Notes: generated by a model not told the origin, from the sequence alone. A stretch of 64,000 bases of DNA from Clostridiales bacterium oral taxon 876 str. F0540 (GCA_000466585.1 KE993462.1:71258-135257), one strand, 5' to 3'; positions 25,973-34,481 are shown, counted from the first letter of the stretch. Translations and numbers: made by a program.

Positions 25973-26026
25973 CACACAAAGTTCACATAATTATTTGATA
26001 CTCATGCAACAATTCGAAGATATAAT
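25973..26026 (+). promoter_or_regulatory. Promoter with 11-bp-spaced CACATAA repeats (export cassette 1)
   Basis: CACACAA at 25973 and CACATAA at 25984 are 11 bp apart. TATAAT (26021-26026) begins 30 bp after the second. TGCAACAATT at 26005-26014 is identical in sequence and relative position to the glycosylation operon promoter. Confidence 0.7.
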
Positions 26027-26059
26027 TCATTTATAGATGAGAGAAGGATAGTGGAGGAA

Positions 26060-26078
26060 TGACAATTAATAATTGTCA
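26060..26078. repeat. Perfect 8-bp dyad in the leader of export cassette 1
   Basis: TGACAATT and AATTGTCA flank AAT. It is located about 30 bp after the -10 box and 31 bp before the adaptor start codon. It may be an operator or an mRNA 5' hairpin. Confidence 0.5.
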
Positions 26079-26109
26079 TGTACTTATAAAGAATACAGGA
26101 GGGTTAATA

Positions 26110-27294
26110 ATGAAGAGTAAATTGATTAAAGCTATTGTTACAGGGGTAATTGTTATTGCAGTCGGATTTGGAGGATACTACGGTTATAAAACCTACTTTG
26201 CAGCAAAGCCAGCCACAGCATCAGCAGTTCAAAGTATACAGGTTACTGCTAAAAAGATGAATCTTCAGGTTACGGTTCAAGGAACAGGAGCTGCTTATGC
26301 AGCAAATACTAAGGATGTAATGCCTAATAATAATGGAACAATATCGGGATTATCTGTGAAGGTTGGCGATACAGTAACCGCAGGGCAAAAGCTTTTTACT
26401 GCTGACAGTGATCAGCTCAAGAATGCTGTAACTACAGCAAAAAATAATGTGACTAAACAGAGCCTTTCTTTAGCAAGCGACGAGAGTGCAGAGAAAGTAG
26501 ATGATAATAAAATAGCAATGGACAAGTTATCTTTAAGCGATGCTAAAACTCAGTTAAGCGAAGCGAATAAGGCGGTAAGCAATATGACAGTTACAGCGCC
26601 TATAGGTGGGGTTATTACTGCAGTAAACAATACTAACGGAGACAGTGCTCAAGGGGCAAAAGCAGTATTATCTATAGTAGACATGACCTCAATAAAAGTA
26701 AAGGTGTCTGTAGATGAGCTTAATATTAATAATGTTAAAATAGGTCAAAAGGCTCAAATAAAGTTTGATGCAATAAAGAACAAGACTTATGAAGGGGCAG
26801 TTGAAACAATAGCTCAAACAGGAACCACATCAAATAATGTAACAACCTATGATGTAGTTGTGGCTGTTAAGGATCCATCAGGAATAAAGCTTGGTATGAA
26901 TGCAAATGTAACCATAGCAATTGACAGCAAGGAAAATGCGCTTGCAGTTCCTGTAGAAGCTGTAACAGAAAGCAACGGCAAAAAGTATGTGAGATTAGCA
27001 GACAGCAGCGCTGGATCAGATACTGATTCACAAAGCAGCAATAATCAGCAAGGAAATACTAAGCAAAATTCAACTGCCAACGGTAAACAGGTTGAGATTA
27101 AAACAGGGCTTGAAACAGATAATTATATTGAAGTTACAGAAGGACTTTCAGAAGGTGATAAGCTTGCAGTAAAACTTCCTTCTACAAGCAGCAGCACGAA
27201 CGGCAATAAAAATAATAATATGGGCGGCTTTGGCGGCCAGGATATGATGGGCAGCGGAAGACCTCAGGGAGGAAACCAAAGCGGAAGCAAGTAA
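26110..27294 (+). CDS. Membrane-fusion adaptor of a MacAB-like exporter (1)
   Basis: A 394-residue HlyD/MacA-family adaptor with an N-terminal membrane anchor (residues about 8-25). It has the two lipoyl-like half-motifs, GTISGLSVKVGDTVTAGQKLF and MTVTAPIGGVITAVNN, around a short coiled-coil hairpin, then the beta-barrel. A Gly/Asn/Gln-rich tail (GGFGGQDMMGSGRPQGG) ends the protein. It links the ABC transporter to the cell wall side. ATG 26110 follows GGAGGG. It is the first gene of cassette 1 and is paralogous to the gene at 38628. Confidence 0.9.
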   Translation: MKSKLIKAIVTGVIVIAVGFGGYYGYKTYFAAKPATASAVQSIQVTAKKMNLQVTVQGTGAAYAANTKDVMPNNNGTISGLSVKVGDTVTAGQKLFTADSDQLKNAVTTAKNNVTKQSLSLASDESAEKVDDNKIAMDKLSLSDAKTQLSEANKAVSNMTVTAPIGGVITAVNNTNGDSAQGAKAVLSIVDMTSIKVKVSVDELNINNVKIGQKAQIKFDAIKNKTYEGAVETIAQTGTTSNNVTTYDVVVAVKDPSGIKLGMNANVTIAIDSKENALAVPVEAVTESNGKKYVRLADSSAGSDTDSQSSNNQQGNTKQNSTANGKQVEIKTGLETDNYIEVTEGLSEGDKLAVKLPSTSSSTNGNKNNNMGGFGGQDMMGSGRPQGGNQSGSK

Positions 27295-27328
27295 TAATTA
27301 CTCAGCTCTGTTTTAATGGGAGGTTAAT

Positions 27329-28045
27329 ATGGAACAGAATTTAAATAAAAAATCAATGATAGAAATGACTAATATTGAAAAGGTATATAAGATGGGAAGC
27401 AGTAGCTTTAAAGCCTTAGACTCTGTTGATCTGACCATATATAAAGGAGAATACACAGCAATTGTTGGACCTTCAGGAGCAGGTAAGTCTACGCTTATGA
27501 ATATCATAGGCTGTCTTGATACACCGACTAATGGAGAGTATATTCTAGACGGGCTTAATACAAAATGCAGCGATAATAAGCTTGCTGAGATAAGAAATAA
27601 AAAGATAGGCTTTATATTTCAAAATTATAATTTGCTTGCAAAGCTAAGCATTTTGGAAAATGTGGAACTTCCGTTAATTTATTTGGGATATTCAAATAAA
27701 GAAGTTAGGGAAAAGGCAAAGCTTGCTCTGCAGAGAGTAGGACTTGAAACCCACTTAAAGCATAAGCCTTCCGAGCTTTCCGGAGGCCAAATGCAAAGAG
27801 TAGCCATAGCAAGAGCATTGGTAACGGATCCTCAGATAATACTTGCAGATGAGCCTACAGGAGCGCTGGATAGCAAAACAGGAAAAGAAGTATTAAAAAT
27901 GCTTACGGATTTAAATAATGAAGGCAACACAATAATTATGATTACACACGATAAAGAAATTGCATCTTATGCTAAGAGAATGATTACAGTAAGAGATGGA
28001 AGAATTACTTCAGATGAACTTAATGATAAGGAGATGAGAGCATGA
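27329..28045 (+). CDS. MacB-type ABC exporter ATPase (1)
   Basis: A 238-residue ABC ATPase of the LolD/MacB subfamily. Walker A is GPSGAGKS, the Q-loop is FIFQNYNL, the signature is LSGGQMQR, Walker B is ILADEPTGALD and the switch histidine lies in ITHDKE. It powers mechanotransmission by the FtsX-like permease rather than transport through a pore. It overlaps the permease gene by four bases. The protein is very similar to the ATPase encoded at 40106, residue for residue over long stretches. Confidence 0.94.
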   Translation: MEQNLNKKSMIEMTNIEKVYKMGSSSFKALDSVDLTIYKGEYTAIVGPSGAGKSTLMNIIGCLDTPTNGEYILDGLNTKCSDNKLAEIRNKKIGFIFQNYNLLAKLSILENVELPLIYLGYSNKEVREKAKLALQRVGLETHLKHKPSELSGGQMQRVAIARALVTDPQIILADEPTGALDSKTGKEVLKMLTDLNNEGNTIIMITHDKEIASYAKRMITVRDGRITSDELNDKEMRA

Positions 28046-29238
28046 AAATTACAAGGCTTATTAGGATGTCACTATCTTCCGTTTGGCATAACAAAATGCG
28101 CTCATTTTTAACAATGCTAGGAATAATTATAGGTATTTCCTCGGTAATTATTCTTGTAGGTATGGGACAGGGAACTCAAAAACAGGTAAGCGACCAAATA
28201 GAGAAGCTTGGAACTAATTTAATAACAGTAAATATAACAGGAAACAGAACTCCTACCATAACTGAGGAGGAACTTGAGGAGTTAAAAACAAAGCCGGGAA
28301 TAAAAGAGATTGCGCCAACAATTTCTCAAGGAGGCATTAATATTAAGGCTGGAGAAAAGACAAGCACTACAACTCTTGAGGCATCTACACCAAACTATGC
28401 TGAAATAAGAAAGCTAACAGTGGCTTCTGGAAGATTTATAAATCAGAGAGATATTGACAGCAGGCTAAATGTGCTTGTAATAGGAACAGAAACTGCCCAA
28501 AACATTTTTGGTTATACAAACGTAACAGGTAATACTATGTATGTAAATGGTATTGAGTTTAATATAATCGGTGTACTTCAATCATCAGGAACCTCCAGTC
28601 AAGGCTCCAGCGATGACAGAATTATAGTTCCTTTATCTACAGCAGAGAGATTATTAAAAACTGCCAGTGCAAAAACTTTCTATATAGAAGCAGAAAGTAA
28701 AGACAAAGTGGATACTGCAAAGGCCTATTTACAGCTATTCTTAAATAAAAAATACAAAATAAACAGCAATAGTAACAGTACAACAACACGAAGTTATTAC
28801 AGAGTTATGGATCAAACTAGTTTATTAGATACAGCAACTTCAACTAACAAGAGTATGACAACAATGCTTGCCGGCATAGCTGCAATATCCTTGGTTGTAG
28901 GCGGAATCGGAATAATGAATATAATGCTTGTATCTGTGATTGAAAGAACAAGGGAAATAGGTACAAGAAAAGCTATAGGAGCAAAACGAAGAACAATACT
29001 TACGCAATTTTTAATTGAAGCTGCAAGTGTAAGCGGATTTGGAGGAATACTTGGAGTTTTATTAGGTTATTTAGGCTCCTATGTTGGACAAAAGTTCTTC
29101 AGCACTACAATTTTAATATCCAATAATATTGTAGCTGCTGCCTTTCTGTTCTCAGTATTAGTAGGAATAATATTTGGCATATATCCTGCAAATAAGGCCT
29201 CAAAATTAAATCCGATAGATGCTTTAAGGTTTGAATAA
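28042..29238 (+). CDS. MacB-type ABC exporter permease (1)
   Basis: A 398-residue permease with the MacB/FtsX topology: one N-terminal helix (TMLGIIIGISSVIILVG), a large extracellular domain (about 45-275) and three C-terminal helices ending with the GIYPANKASKLNPIDALRFE signature. With the adaptor and ATPase it forms a tripartite-like exporter of peptides, antibiotics or surface molecules; in a monoderm it acts across one membrane. A paralogue is encoded at 40819. Confidence 0.92.
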   Translation: MKITRLIRMSLSSVWHNKMRSFLTMLGIIIGISSVIILVGMGQGTQKQVSDQIEKLGTNLITVNITGNRTPTITEEELEELKTKPGIKEIAPTISQGGINIKAGEKTSTTTLEASTPNYAEIRKLTVASGRFINQRDIDSRLNVLVIGTETAQNIFGYTNVTGNTMYVNGIEFNIIGVLQSSGTSSQGSSDDRIIVPLSTAERLLKTASAKTFYIEAESKDKVDTAKAYLQLFLNKKYKINSNSNSTTTRSYYRVMDQTSLLDTATSTNKSMTTMLAGIAAISLVVGGIGIMNIMLVSVIERTREIGTRKAIGAKRRTILTQFLIEAASVSGFGGILGVLLGYLGSYVGQKFFSTTILISNNIVAAAFLFSVLVGIIFGIYPANKASKLNPIDALRFE

Positions 29239-29315
29239 AGTTAATAATGCAACGTAAGGTTAATGAGATAAGTTGAGATAACATAGCAGAAAAATATAAA
29301 CTGGGGGAAGACAAG

Positions 29316-31037
29316 ATGAAATTTTTTAAGAACATTAAATTAGCACAAAAAATAAGTATACTTTCAGCAAGCTTTTTAATCTTTCTTTTAGTAATTGGAG
29401 TAGTATCAGTAAAACAAATATCTAATGTCAACTCAAAGGTTATTGAATTAAATGATTCGAGGCTTGCTCCCATTGTTTATTTGGATGGAATTAAATCTGA
29501 TGTTGAGTATATAAGAGCTCAGGCAAACTCAATAATGGATGCCAGAAGCGATGAGAAAACTATGAAAACAGTTCAGGATGATATGACTTCTCGTGCAGCT
29601 ACTCTTGAAAAGAAAATGGAAAACTATAAGAGTAATTCTGAGTATAAGGCTTTACTGGAAAAATATAATGCATTTATAACCGCAAAGGACACATTCATAA
29701 AGAATAATGGAGTTAATGCAACTCAAAATACGCAATCTAATGGACAACCAGGGCCTCCGCAAGGAATGACTGAATTTGACAGCACAAAAAAAGAATTAGT
29801 TACTGCTTTAGATAAAATTATAGCGGACCAGGCTGCTGCAGCAAAGCAGACCTACAATGACAGCAAGCTGGTTTACAGCAATACTATAAAAGCAGTGGTA
29901 GTCTTATTAGCTGCTTGCGCTGCTATAGCATTAGTTATATCTATAGTTATAATAAGATCTATAATCGTTCCTGTAGGACAGGTTACAAAAAAGCTAAAGG
30001 AAGTTTCACAAAATAACGGTGATTTAACTCAAAGAATAGGCTATGAAAGCAAAGATGAAATAGGCGAACTTAGCAGAAGCTTTGACTTATTTATAGAAAG
30101 ACTGCATAGCATTATTAAAGAAGTGTCTTCTTCTGCAAAAACTATAACATTCTCAAGCGAGCAGTTAGCTTCGGCAACTGGAGTTACAACGCAGTCATTA
30201 GAGCAAATATCAAGTACTGTTGTTGAAATAGCTTCAGGAACCTCAGATGGCGCTGCAGCTGCAGAAGAAACAATGGCAAGCCTTTCAGAAGCAGCGAAGT
30301 TTTCGGAAGCAACTTCTTTAGCGAGCAAGAATACGACAGATAACAGCAGGAAGGCTGAAGAAGCGGCAAAAGACAGCGCAGATAAGATTTCTGAGATTGT
30401 TTCTTCGATAAAGGAAATAGCAGATTCTTCAAAAGAAGTTTCAGCGATAATTAATGATTTAGACGATTCATCAAAGAAGATAGGTGATATAATTCAGATC
30501 ATAACATCTATTTCAGAACAGACTAACCTTTTAGCTTTAAATGCTGCTATAGAGGCGGCTAGAGCCGGAGAAGCAGGAAGAGGCTTTAACGTGGTGGCAG
30601 ATGAAATAAGAAAACTTGCAGATGAGAGCAATAATGCAGCAAACGAGATTTCCAAACTTATAAAGGAGAACCAAGTAAAATCAGCTACTGCAGTAAATTC
30701 TGTAGTACAGGTTGAAGAAAAGGTATCTCTTGGAGTTGATAAAGCTTCAGAAGCTTCACAGAGTATAGAGAACATAATTGAAAGTATTCAGCATATTGTA
30801 AGCGAAATAGAGCAAATTGAAGATGCTAATGAGCAGCAGGCTCAAAGCACAAAAGAAATAGAAAGGGCTATAGGCAATATTGCGGAAACTTCAAATGAAA
30901 TGGCTGGCGGTACAGAAAACATAAGTGCAAGTATAGAAGAGCAGTTAAGTACAATGACTGAAATAGGAAAGACTACGGAAAGTCTGTCTGAAATGGCTAA
31001 GAAATTAAATGAACTTACCTCTGGTTTCACAGTATAA
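29316..31037 (+). CDS. Methyl-accepting chemotaxis protein
   Basis: A 573-residue chemoreceptor with helix 1 (about 13-33), a four-helix-bundle sensor (about 34-190), helix 2 (about 191-212), a HAMP domain and a long cytoplasmic signalling hairpin whose tip reads ISEQTNLLALNAAIEAARAGEAGRGFNVVADEIRKLA. The sensor contains an Asn/Gln/Pro stretch, NGQPGPPQG. It is 77 bp downstream of the exporter genes without a terminator between, so it may be cotranscribed with cassette 1. The ligand is unknown. No che genes are nearby. Confidence 0.93.
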   Translation: MKFFKNIKLAQKISILSASFLIFLLVIGVVSVKQISNVNSKVIELNDSRLAPIVYLDGIKSDVEYIRAQANSIMDARSDEKTMKTVQDDMTSRAATLEKKMENYKSNSEYKALLEKYNAFITAKDTFIKNNGVNATQNTQSNGQPGPPQGMTEFDSTKKELVTALDKIIADQAAAAKQTYNDSKLVYSNTIKAVVVLLAACAAIALVISIVIIRSIIVPVGQVTKKLKEVSQNNGDLTQRIGYESKDEIGELSRSFDLFIERLHSIIKEVSSSAKTITFSSEQLASATGVTTQSLEQISSTVVEIASGTSDGAAAAEETMASLSEAAKFSEATSLASKNTTDNSRKAEEAAKDSADKISEIVSSIKEIADSSKEVSAIINDLDDSSKKIGDIIQIITSISEQTNLLALNAAIEAARAGEAGRGFNVVADEIRKLADESNNAANEISKLIKENQVKSATAVNSVVQVEEKVSLGVDKASEASQSIENIIESIQHIVSEIEQIEDANEQQAQSTKEIERAIGNIAETSNEMAGGTENISASIEEQLSTMTEIGKTTESLSEMAKKLNELTSGFTV

Positions 31038-31077
31038 TATATTAAGGGGATGTATGAAGCATCCCCTTAATATATTA
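31035..31077. terminator. Bidirectional terminator between MCP gene and rarA
   Basis: A perfect 18-bp stem (31035-31052 with 31060-31077) with a seven-base loop covers the stop codons of both convergent genes and provides A/T-rich ends on each strand. Confidence 0.85.
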
Positions 31078-32394
31078 TCTGGGTTTATTTTTCCATAACC
31101 TGTTAAGTCTATCCTTAATCTTCCCTTCAATTCCGTTTTCAGTAGGCTTATAGTAAATTTTGTTTTTATGTGAATTAGGAAGGTACTGTTGTTCTACAAA
31201 GCCGCCAAAGGTATGGGGATAAAGGTAACCAATTCCACGGTCAAGCTTTTGGGCTCCTTTGTAATGGGCATCCATAAGATAGGGAGGGATTCCGGAATCT
31301 CTATGCTGCCTAACATCACTGAGAGCTGTATCGATAGCCATTATGGATGCGTTGGACTTTGGAGCACAAGCGGCATAAATAGCAGCTTGTGATAAATTTA
31401 TTCTGCATTCGGGCATTCCTATCATATGTGCTGCTGTCATAGCGCTGGTAGCAACAACAAGAGCCATTGGATCAGCATTTCCAACATCCTCAGAAGCGAA
31501 AATTACAATTCTTCTTGCTACAAAAACCGGATCTTCTCCAGCATCCAGCATTTTTGAAAGATAGTAAACTGCTGCATCAGGATCGCTTCCTCTCATGGAT
31601 TTTATGAAGGCACTAATTGTATCATAGTGGTTATCACCATTTTTATCGTATAAAGTCATTTTCCTTTGTATACATTCTTTTGCGTCTTCTACGGTAATAA
31701 CAATTTTATTAGCATGTTTTTTAGAGGTCTTGACAGCCATATCAAGAGCATTAAGTGCTTTTCTGATATCTCCGCTGCTGTGAACAGCAAAGTATTTAAA
31801 AACATCCTCTTCAATATCTATAGAAAGATCGCCAAACCCTTTTGGACTTTTTAATGCATTCTTCAAAGCTTTTATTACATCCTCATCAGTTAACGCTCTA
31901 AGCTCAAAAATCATGGAACGGGAAAGAAGCGCATTATTTACCTCAAAGTATGGGTTCTCAGTTGTGGCGCCAATTAGAGTTATAATTCCTTTTTCAACTG
32001 AGGGGAGAAGGGAATCCTGCTGCAATTTACTAAACCTATGAACCTCGTCTAAAAACAGAATTGTTTTTCTGCTGTATAGCTTTAAGCTGTTCTCAGCATC
32101 ATGTACTATTTTTTTTACATCAGCAGTTCCGGCAGTTACGGCACTTAACTCTATAAAATTAGCCTTTGTCTGGTTGGCTATGATTCTTGCAAGAGTAGTT
32201 TTTCCTACCCCAGGCGGTCCGTAAAATATTGCTGAAGATATATTATCTGTCATAATAGCTCTATAAAGCATTTTATCCTTTGCAAGCAAATGCTCCTGTC
32301 CTATGTACTCTTCAAGAGTTTCAGGTCTTACTCTCTCAGCCAAAGGCTTTAAAGCTGAGTTATTCTTTTGATTTGCTATATCAAATAAATCCAT
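31075..32394 (-). CDS. rarA: Replication-associated recombination protein A (MgsA/WRNIP1)
   Basis: An AAA+ ATPase acting at stalled replication forks. It has Walker A GPPGVGKTT, Walker B FLDEVHRF, sensor 1 LIGATTENP and the C-terminal tetramerisation domain with DPDAAVYYLSKMLDAGEDP. The PETLEEYIGQEHLL start is typical. ATG 32394 (MDLFDIANQ) is preferred as AGGAAG lies eight bases upstream, over GTG 32403. 439 residues is the standard length. It is single, and its promoter region (32395-32680) holds an additional two-part hairpin at 32575-32632. Confidence 0.93.
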   Translation of the reverse strand: MDLFDIANQKNNSALKPLAERVRPETLEEYIGQEHLLAKDKMLYRAIMTDNISSAIFYGPPGVGKTTLARIIANQTKANFIELSAVTAGTADVKKIVHDAENSLKLYSRKTILFLDEVHRFSKLQQDSLLPSVEKGIITLIGATTENPYFEVNNALLSRSMIFELRALTDEDVIKALKNALKSPKGFGDLSIDIEEDVFKYFAVHSSGDIRKALNALDMAVKTSKKHANKIVITVEDAKECIQRKMTLYDKNGDNHYDTISAFIKSMRGSDPDAAVYYLSKMLDAGEDPVFVARRIVIFASEDVGNADPMALVVATSAMTAAHMIGMPECRINLSQAAIYAACAPKSNASIMAIDTALSDVRQHRDSGIPPYLMDAHYKGAQKLDRGIGYLYPHTFGGFVEQQYLPNSHKNKIYYKPTENGIEGKIKDRLNRLWKNKPR

Positions 32395-32574
32395 TTCTTT
32401 CACTTCCTGAATTATATTAAATTAACCTGCAATAAGCTGAATTAAAACTGTAATTAGTATTATATCATACAATGAGCTAGCACATCTAGAAAGCATAGCC
32501 TTAAATGAATGATTTGATAAAATACAACAAGAATAAACTCAATTAAAAGAGTAGAACAATGAGAGTAATGAAAG

Positions 32575-32636
32575 GAAGACTGTCCTAAAAGCCACTAACT
32601 TATAATTCTACGTTTAGTGATTTTTTGAACAGTCTT
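32575..32636. other. Two-part hairpin in the gap upstream of rarA
   Basis: The outer arms AAGACTGT/ACAGTCTT enclose the inner arms CACTAA/TTAGTG. This could be the terminator of an unseen transcript on either strand. Nothing else recognisable lies between 32395 and 32680. Confidence 0.5.
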
Positions 32637-32680
32637 TGTTTATGAGGAGCATAATAAAAATAAGTATAATAATAAAGGAT

Positions 32681-33064
32681 TTACTCTTCTTTTACTTTTT
32701 CTGATTCTAAAGTAACAGTAGAAGAAGCGTCCGGGGACTCCTTAGGGGGAGCTGGATCTGTCTTTGGTGCCTTGGAGACTGATTCAGTAGTTGGGATTAT
32801 ATTTTTTAAACCAGGAAGTTTTCCGAGCAATCCCCCAAGTATATTAGTAACATCAAGTTTTCCTTCTAATTGAGGGAAAAGCTTAACAAGATCGTCTTTA
32901 CTGATATATATATATTTTGATTCCTCAGGTATGTTTTCATTGCTTTCAAATTTTTCAGTTTCCTGATTTTGTGGGAATTGTTCTACTTTAACAAACTGTG
33001 ATAGGTTTGATAATTGGCTAAGCTGTGATATAGTATCAAAAACCTTCTTATAGTTATTGCTCAT
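32681..33064 (-). CDS. Hypothetical protein (127 aa) of small-protein cluster
   Basis: I do not recognise this family. ATG 33064 (MSNNYKK) follows AGGAGG, whereas the longer frame would run through an upstream repeat element. The first half is Ser/Leu/Gln-rich (ISQLSQLSNLSQF), a middle part YIYISKDDLVKLFPQLEGKLDVTNILGGLLGKLPG looks like a small helical domain, and the tail is disordered (Pro/Ser/Lys/Glu). No signal peptide or cysteine. It follows two small paralogous genes on the same strand and might belong with them, possibly in the spore or cell surface, but that is a guess from context. Confidence 0.6.
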   Translation of the reverse strand: MSNNYKKVFDTISQLSQLSNLSQFVKVEQFPQNQETEKFESNENIPEESKYIYISKDDLVKLFPQLEGKLDVTNILGGLLGKLPGLKNIIPTTESVSKAPKTDPAPPKESPDASSTVTLESEKVKEE

Positions 33065-33108
33065 AAAATTCAACCTCCTTTTAGTCGGAAGCACTGAGCA
33101 ATTAAAGA

Positions 33109-33164
33109 TTACTCGCTCCGCTCGCTGATTGCTCGTAAAAGTCCCATTTATAGCTTTTACCTCC
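33109..33164 (-). repeat. SD plus hairpin plus mini-ORF element, copy 1
   Basis: On the minus strand, GGAGG (33160-33164) is followed by GTAAAAG, then ATAAATGGGA, then CTTTTACGAGC and a GAGCGGAGCGAG tail. The GTAAAAG/CTTTTAC arms form a hairpin. An ATG at 33147 opens a 12-codon frame (MGLLRAISERSE) ending at 33109. The same arrangement occurs at 63954-64000. Confidence 0.6.
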
Positions 33165-33182
33165 TTTGAAGTAAGTAAAGAA

Positions 33183-33216
33183 CTGTGACAAAAGTAAGTG
33201 TATACTTTTGTCACAG
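33183..33216. terminator. Perfect 14-bp hairpin downstream of the small-protein pair
   Basis: CTGTGACAAAAGTA and its complement flank a six-base loop, starting 14 bases after the end of the 33230 gene. The T-run is weak (TTCTTTACTT on the minus strand), so it may act as a terminator or as an mRNA 3'-end stabiliser. Confidence 0.6.
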
Positions 33217-33229
33217 AGATTAGAATATA

Positions 33230-33487
33230 TTATTGATTAACTGCTTCTATTCTTCCACCAGCCTGTCTAATTCTGTCAAATATATCGTCATATTCATGGT
33301 GGTTGCTTGTACCGCATTCTCCACTGAGGAATGGAAGCCTAAGAATCAGGCATATACCTGTAGGTGAAGTAAGTTCAATAAGATTTAATAAATTTATGGT
33401 TGTCCCTGCTGGAATATATATACGAAATATTGTTCCAGGAAGCTGTCTGCAAGCATTTTGACCAATAGGCTGCAAGTAGTTAGACAT
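33230..33487 (-). CDS. Small protein, paralogue of 33558 gene (85 aa)
   Basis: An 85-residue protein of no family I recognise. Residues about 12-60 read CRQLPGTIFRIYIPAGTTIN then LLNLIELTSPTGICLILRLPFL and SGECG, and are nearly identical in pattern to the product of the upstream gene. This core is beta-rich, with conserved cysteines before and after. The C-terminus instead carries a short charged helix (HHEYDDIFDRIRQAGGRIEAVNQ). ATG 33487 is preceded by GGGAGGGAT. Possibly a spore coat or exosporium-type structural protein, by size, Cys content and tandem duplication only. Confidence 0.62.
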   Translation of the reverse strand: MSNYLQPIGQNACRQLPGTIFRIYIPAGTTINLLNLIELTSPTGICLILRLPFLSGECGTSNHHEYDDIFDRIRQAGGRIEAVNQ

Positions 33488-33557
33488 CTTAGTATCCCTC
33501 CCGTTAAGTTAATGGATTATCTCTGATAGGTCTTACGTATCTCTGTGAATTTTACCC

Positions 33558-33854
33558 TTAGTGGTGACATTCACCACATTCACCACCTAAGAAAGGAAGT
33601 CTAATTATTAAGCATATTCCTGAAGGAGAAGTTAATTCTACAAGGTTAAGAATATTTATAGTTGCACCTGCAGGTATATTAATTCTTAATACTGTTCCAG
33701 GTAACTGTCTGCATGGGTTTGGATGTGGATGAGGGTGTGGATGCGGTTCCGGATGCGGACAGTGTGTTTCAGGTGATATTTGTTGTGGTCTTTCGCATTG
33801 GCATGGGTTATAGTTGTAATTTTGCTGCATTGGTTGTCCAAATATATCATTCAT
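33558..33854 (-). CDS. Small His/Pro-rich protein, paralogue of 33230 gene (98 aa)
   Basis: A 98-residue protein with a Tyr/Asn/Cys/Gln-rich N-terminus (NYNYNPCQCERPQQ), a tract of alternating His-Pro (HPEPHPHPHPHPNP) and the same CRQLPGT...IPAG...NLVELTSPSGICL...LPFLGGECG core as its neighbour, ending in GECHH. The histidine tract and the cysteines suggest metal binding or cross-linking. ATG 33854 follows AAGGAGGTG, so the longer frame is rejected. The pair plus the 32681 gene form a minus-strand cluster. Function unknown; a spore or surface protein is plausible. Confidence 0.65.
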   Translation of the reverse strand: MNDIFGQPMQQNYNYNPCQCERPQQISPETHCPHPEPHPHPHPHPNPCRQLPGTVLRINIPAGATINILNLVELTSPSGICLIIRLPFLGGECGECHH

Positions 33855-34003
33855 AATATACACCTCCTTTTCGTAGTACATATTATTCGCAATGCTTTAA
33901 AATTGTTACTGACAAAATTAATTATTTGAAGGATTTTTTTTATACTTGTAGAATATATAATTTCTAGAAATTAGCAATTTTGCTGAGGGAGAAGACCGAT
34001 AAA

Positions 34004-34447
34004 ATGGAGACTGAACAGGTTTTAAACAAAAGAAAATTCTTTAGAGTTTATTTAGATACGCCTTTATGCTCTGAAATAACAATTTCTAAAATTGATGATA
34101 AGAAGATAGATTCAAGCAGTACAAAGATCTGCGTTAATGATATCGGTCCGGGAGGATTATTATTTACATCGAACTTAAAATTCCCGGTAAATGATAGTGT
34201 GGTTTTTGAGTTTTATATAAAGCTTTTAGACCAAACAATAAGAATTGAAGGGATAATTGTAAGACAGATCTTATGGAAAAATGATCTTTCACAGTACGGA
34301 GTAAATTTTGAAATGAATGATTCAAAAAGAGAGCACCTTGTAAGAATACTAAATGAGCTGGCTATCAGACTTAAAAACAAACGATTTCTTGTAAATAGTT
34401 CAATATGCACAAAAAAAGATATAGTAAGATGCTTAAAGCAAAGATAA
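34004..34447 (+). CDS. PilZ-domain protein (cyclic-di-GMP receptor candidate)
   Basis: A 147-residue protein that is essentially one PilZ domain. The c-di-GMP-binding RxxxR motif is present as RKFFR near the N-terminus. The second motif, normally (D/N)xSxxG, reads NDIGPGG, so the serine is replaced by glycine. The rest follows the PilZ beta-barrel (VVFEFYIKLLDQTIRIEGIIVRQ). Start ATG 34004 is likely, with GAGGGAG upstream at a slightly long spacing; TTG 33980 is an alternative. It is single and divergent from the small-protein cluster. It would control motility or surface polysaccharide if it binds the nucleotide. Confidence 0.78.
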   Translation: METEQVLNKRKFFRVYLDTPLCSEITISKIDDKKIDSSSTKICVNDIGPGGLLFTSNLKFPVNDSVVFEFYIKLLDQTIRIEGIIVRQILWKNDLSQYGVNFEMNDSKREHLVRILNELAIRLKNKRFLVNSSICTKKDIVRCLKQR

Positions 34448-34451
34448 AATT

Positions 34452-34481
34452 AGGGAGTACTGCTCAGGTACTTTCTTTTTT
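34452..34481 (+). terminator. Terminator after PilZ gene
   Basis: A roughly 9-bp stem (AGGGAGTAC with GTACTTTCT, including G-T pairs) is followed by TTTTTTAT. Confidence 0.7.
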
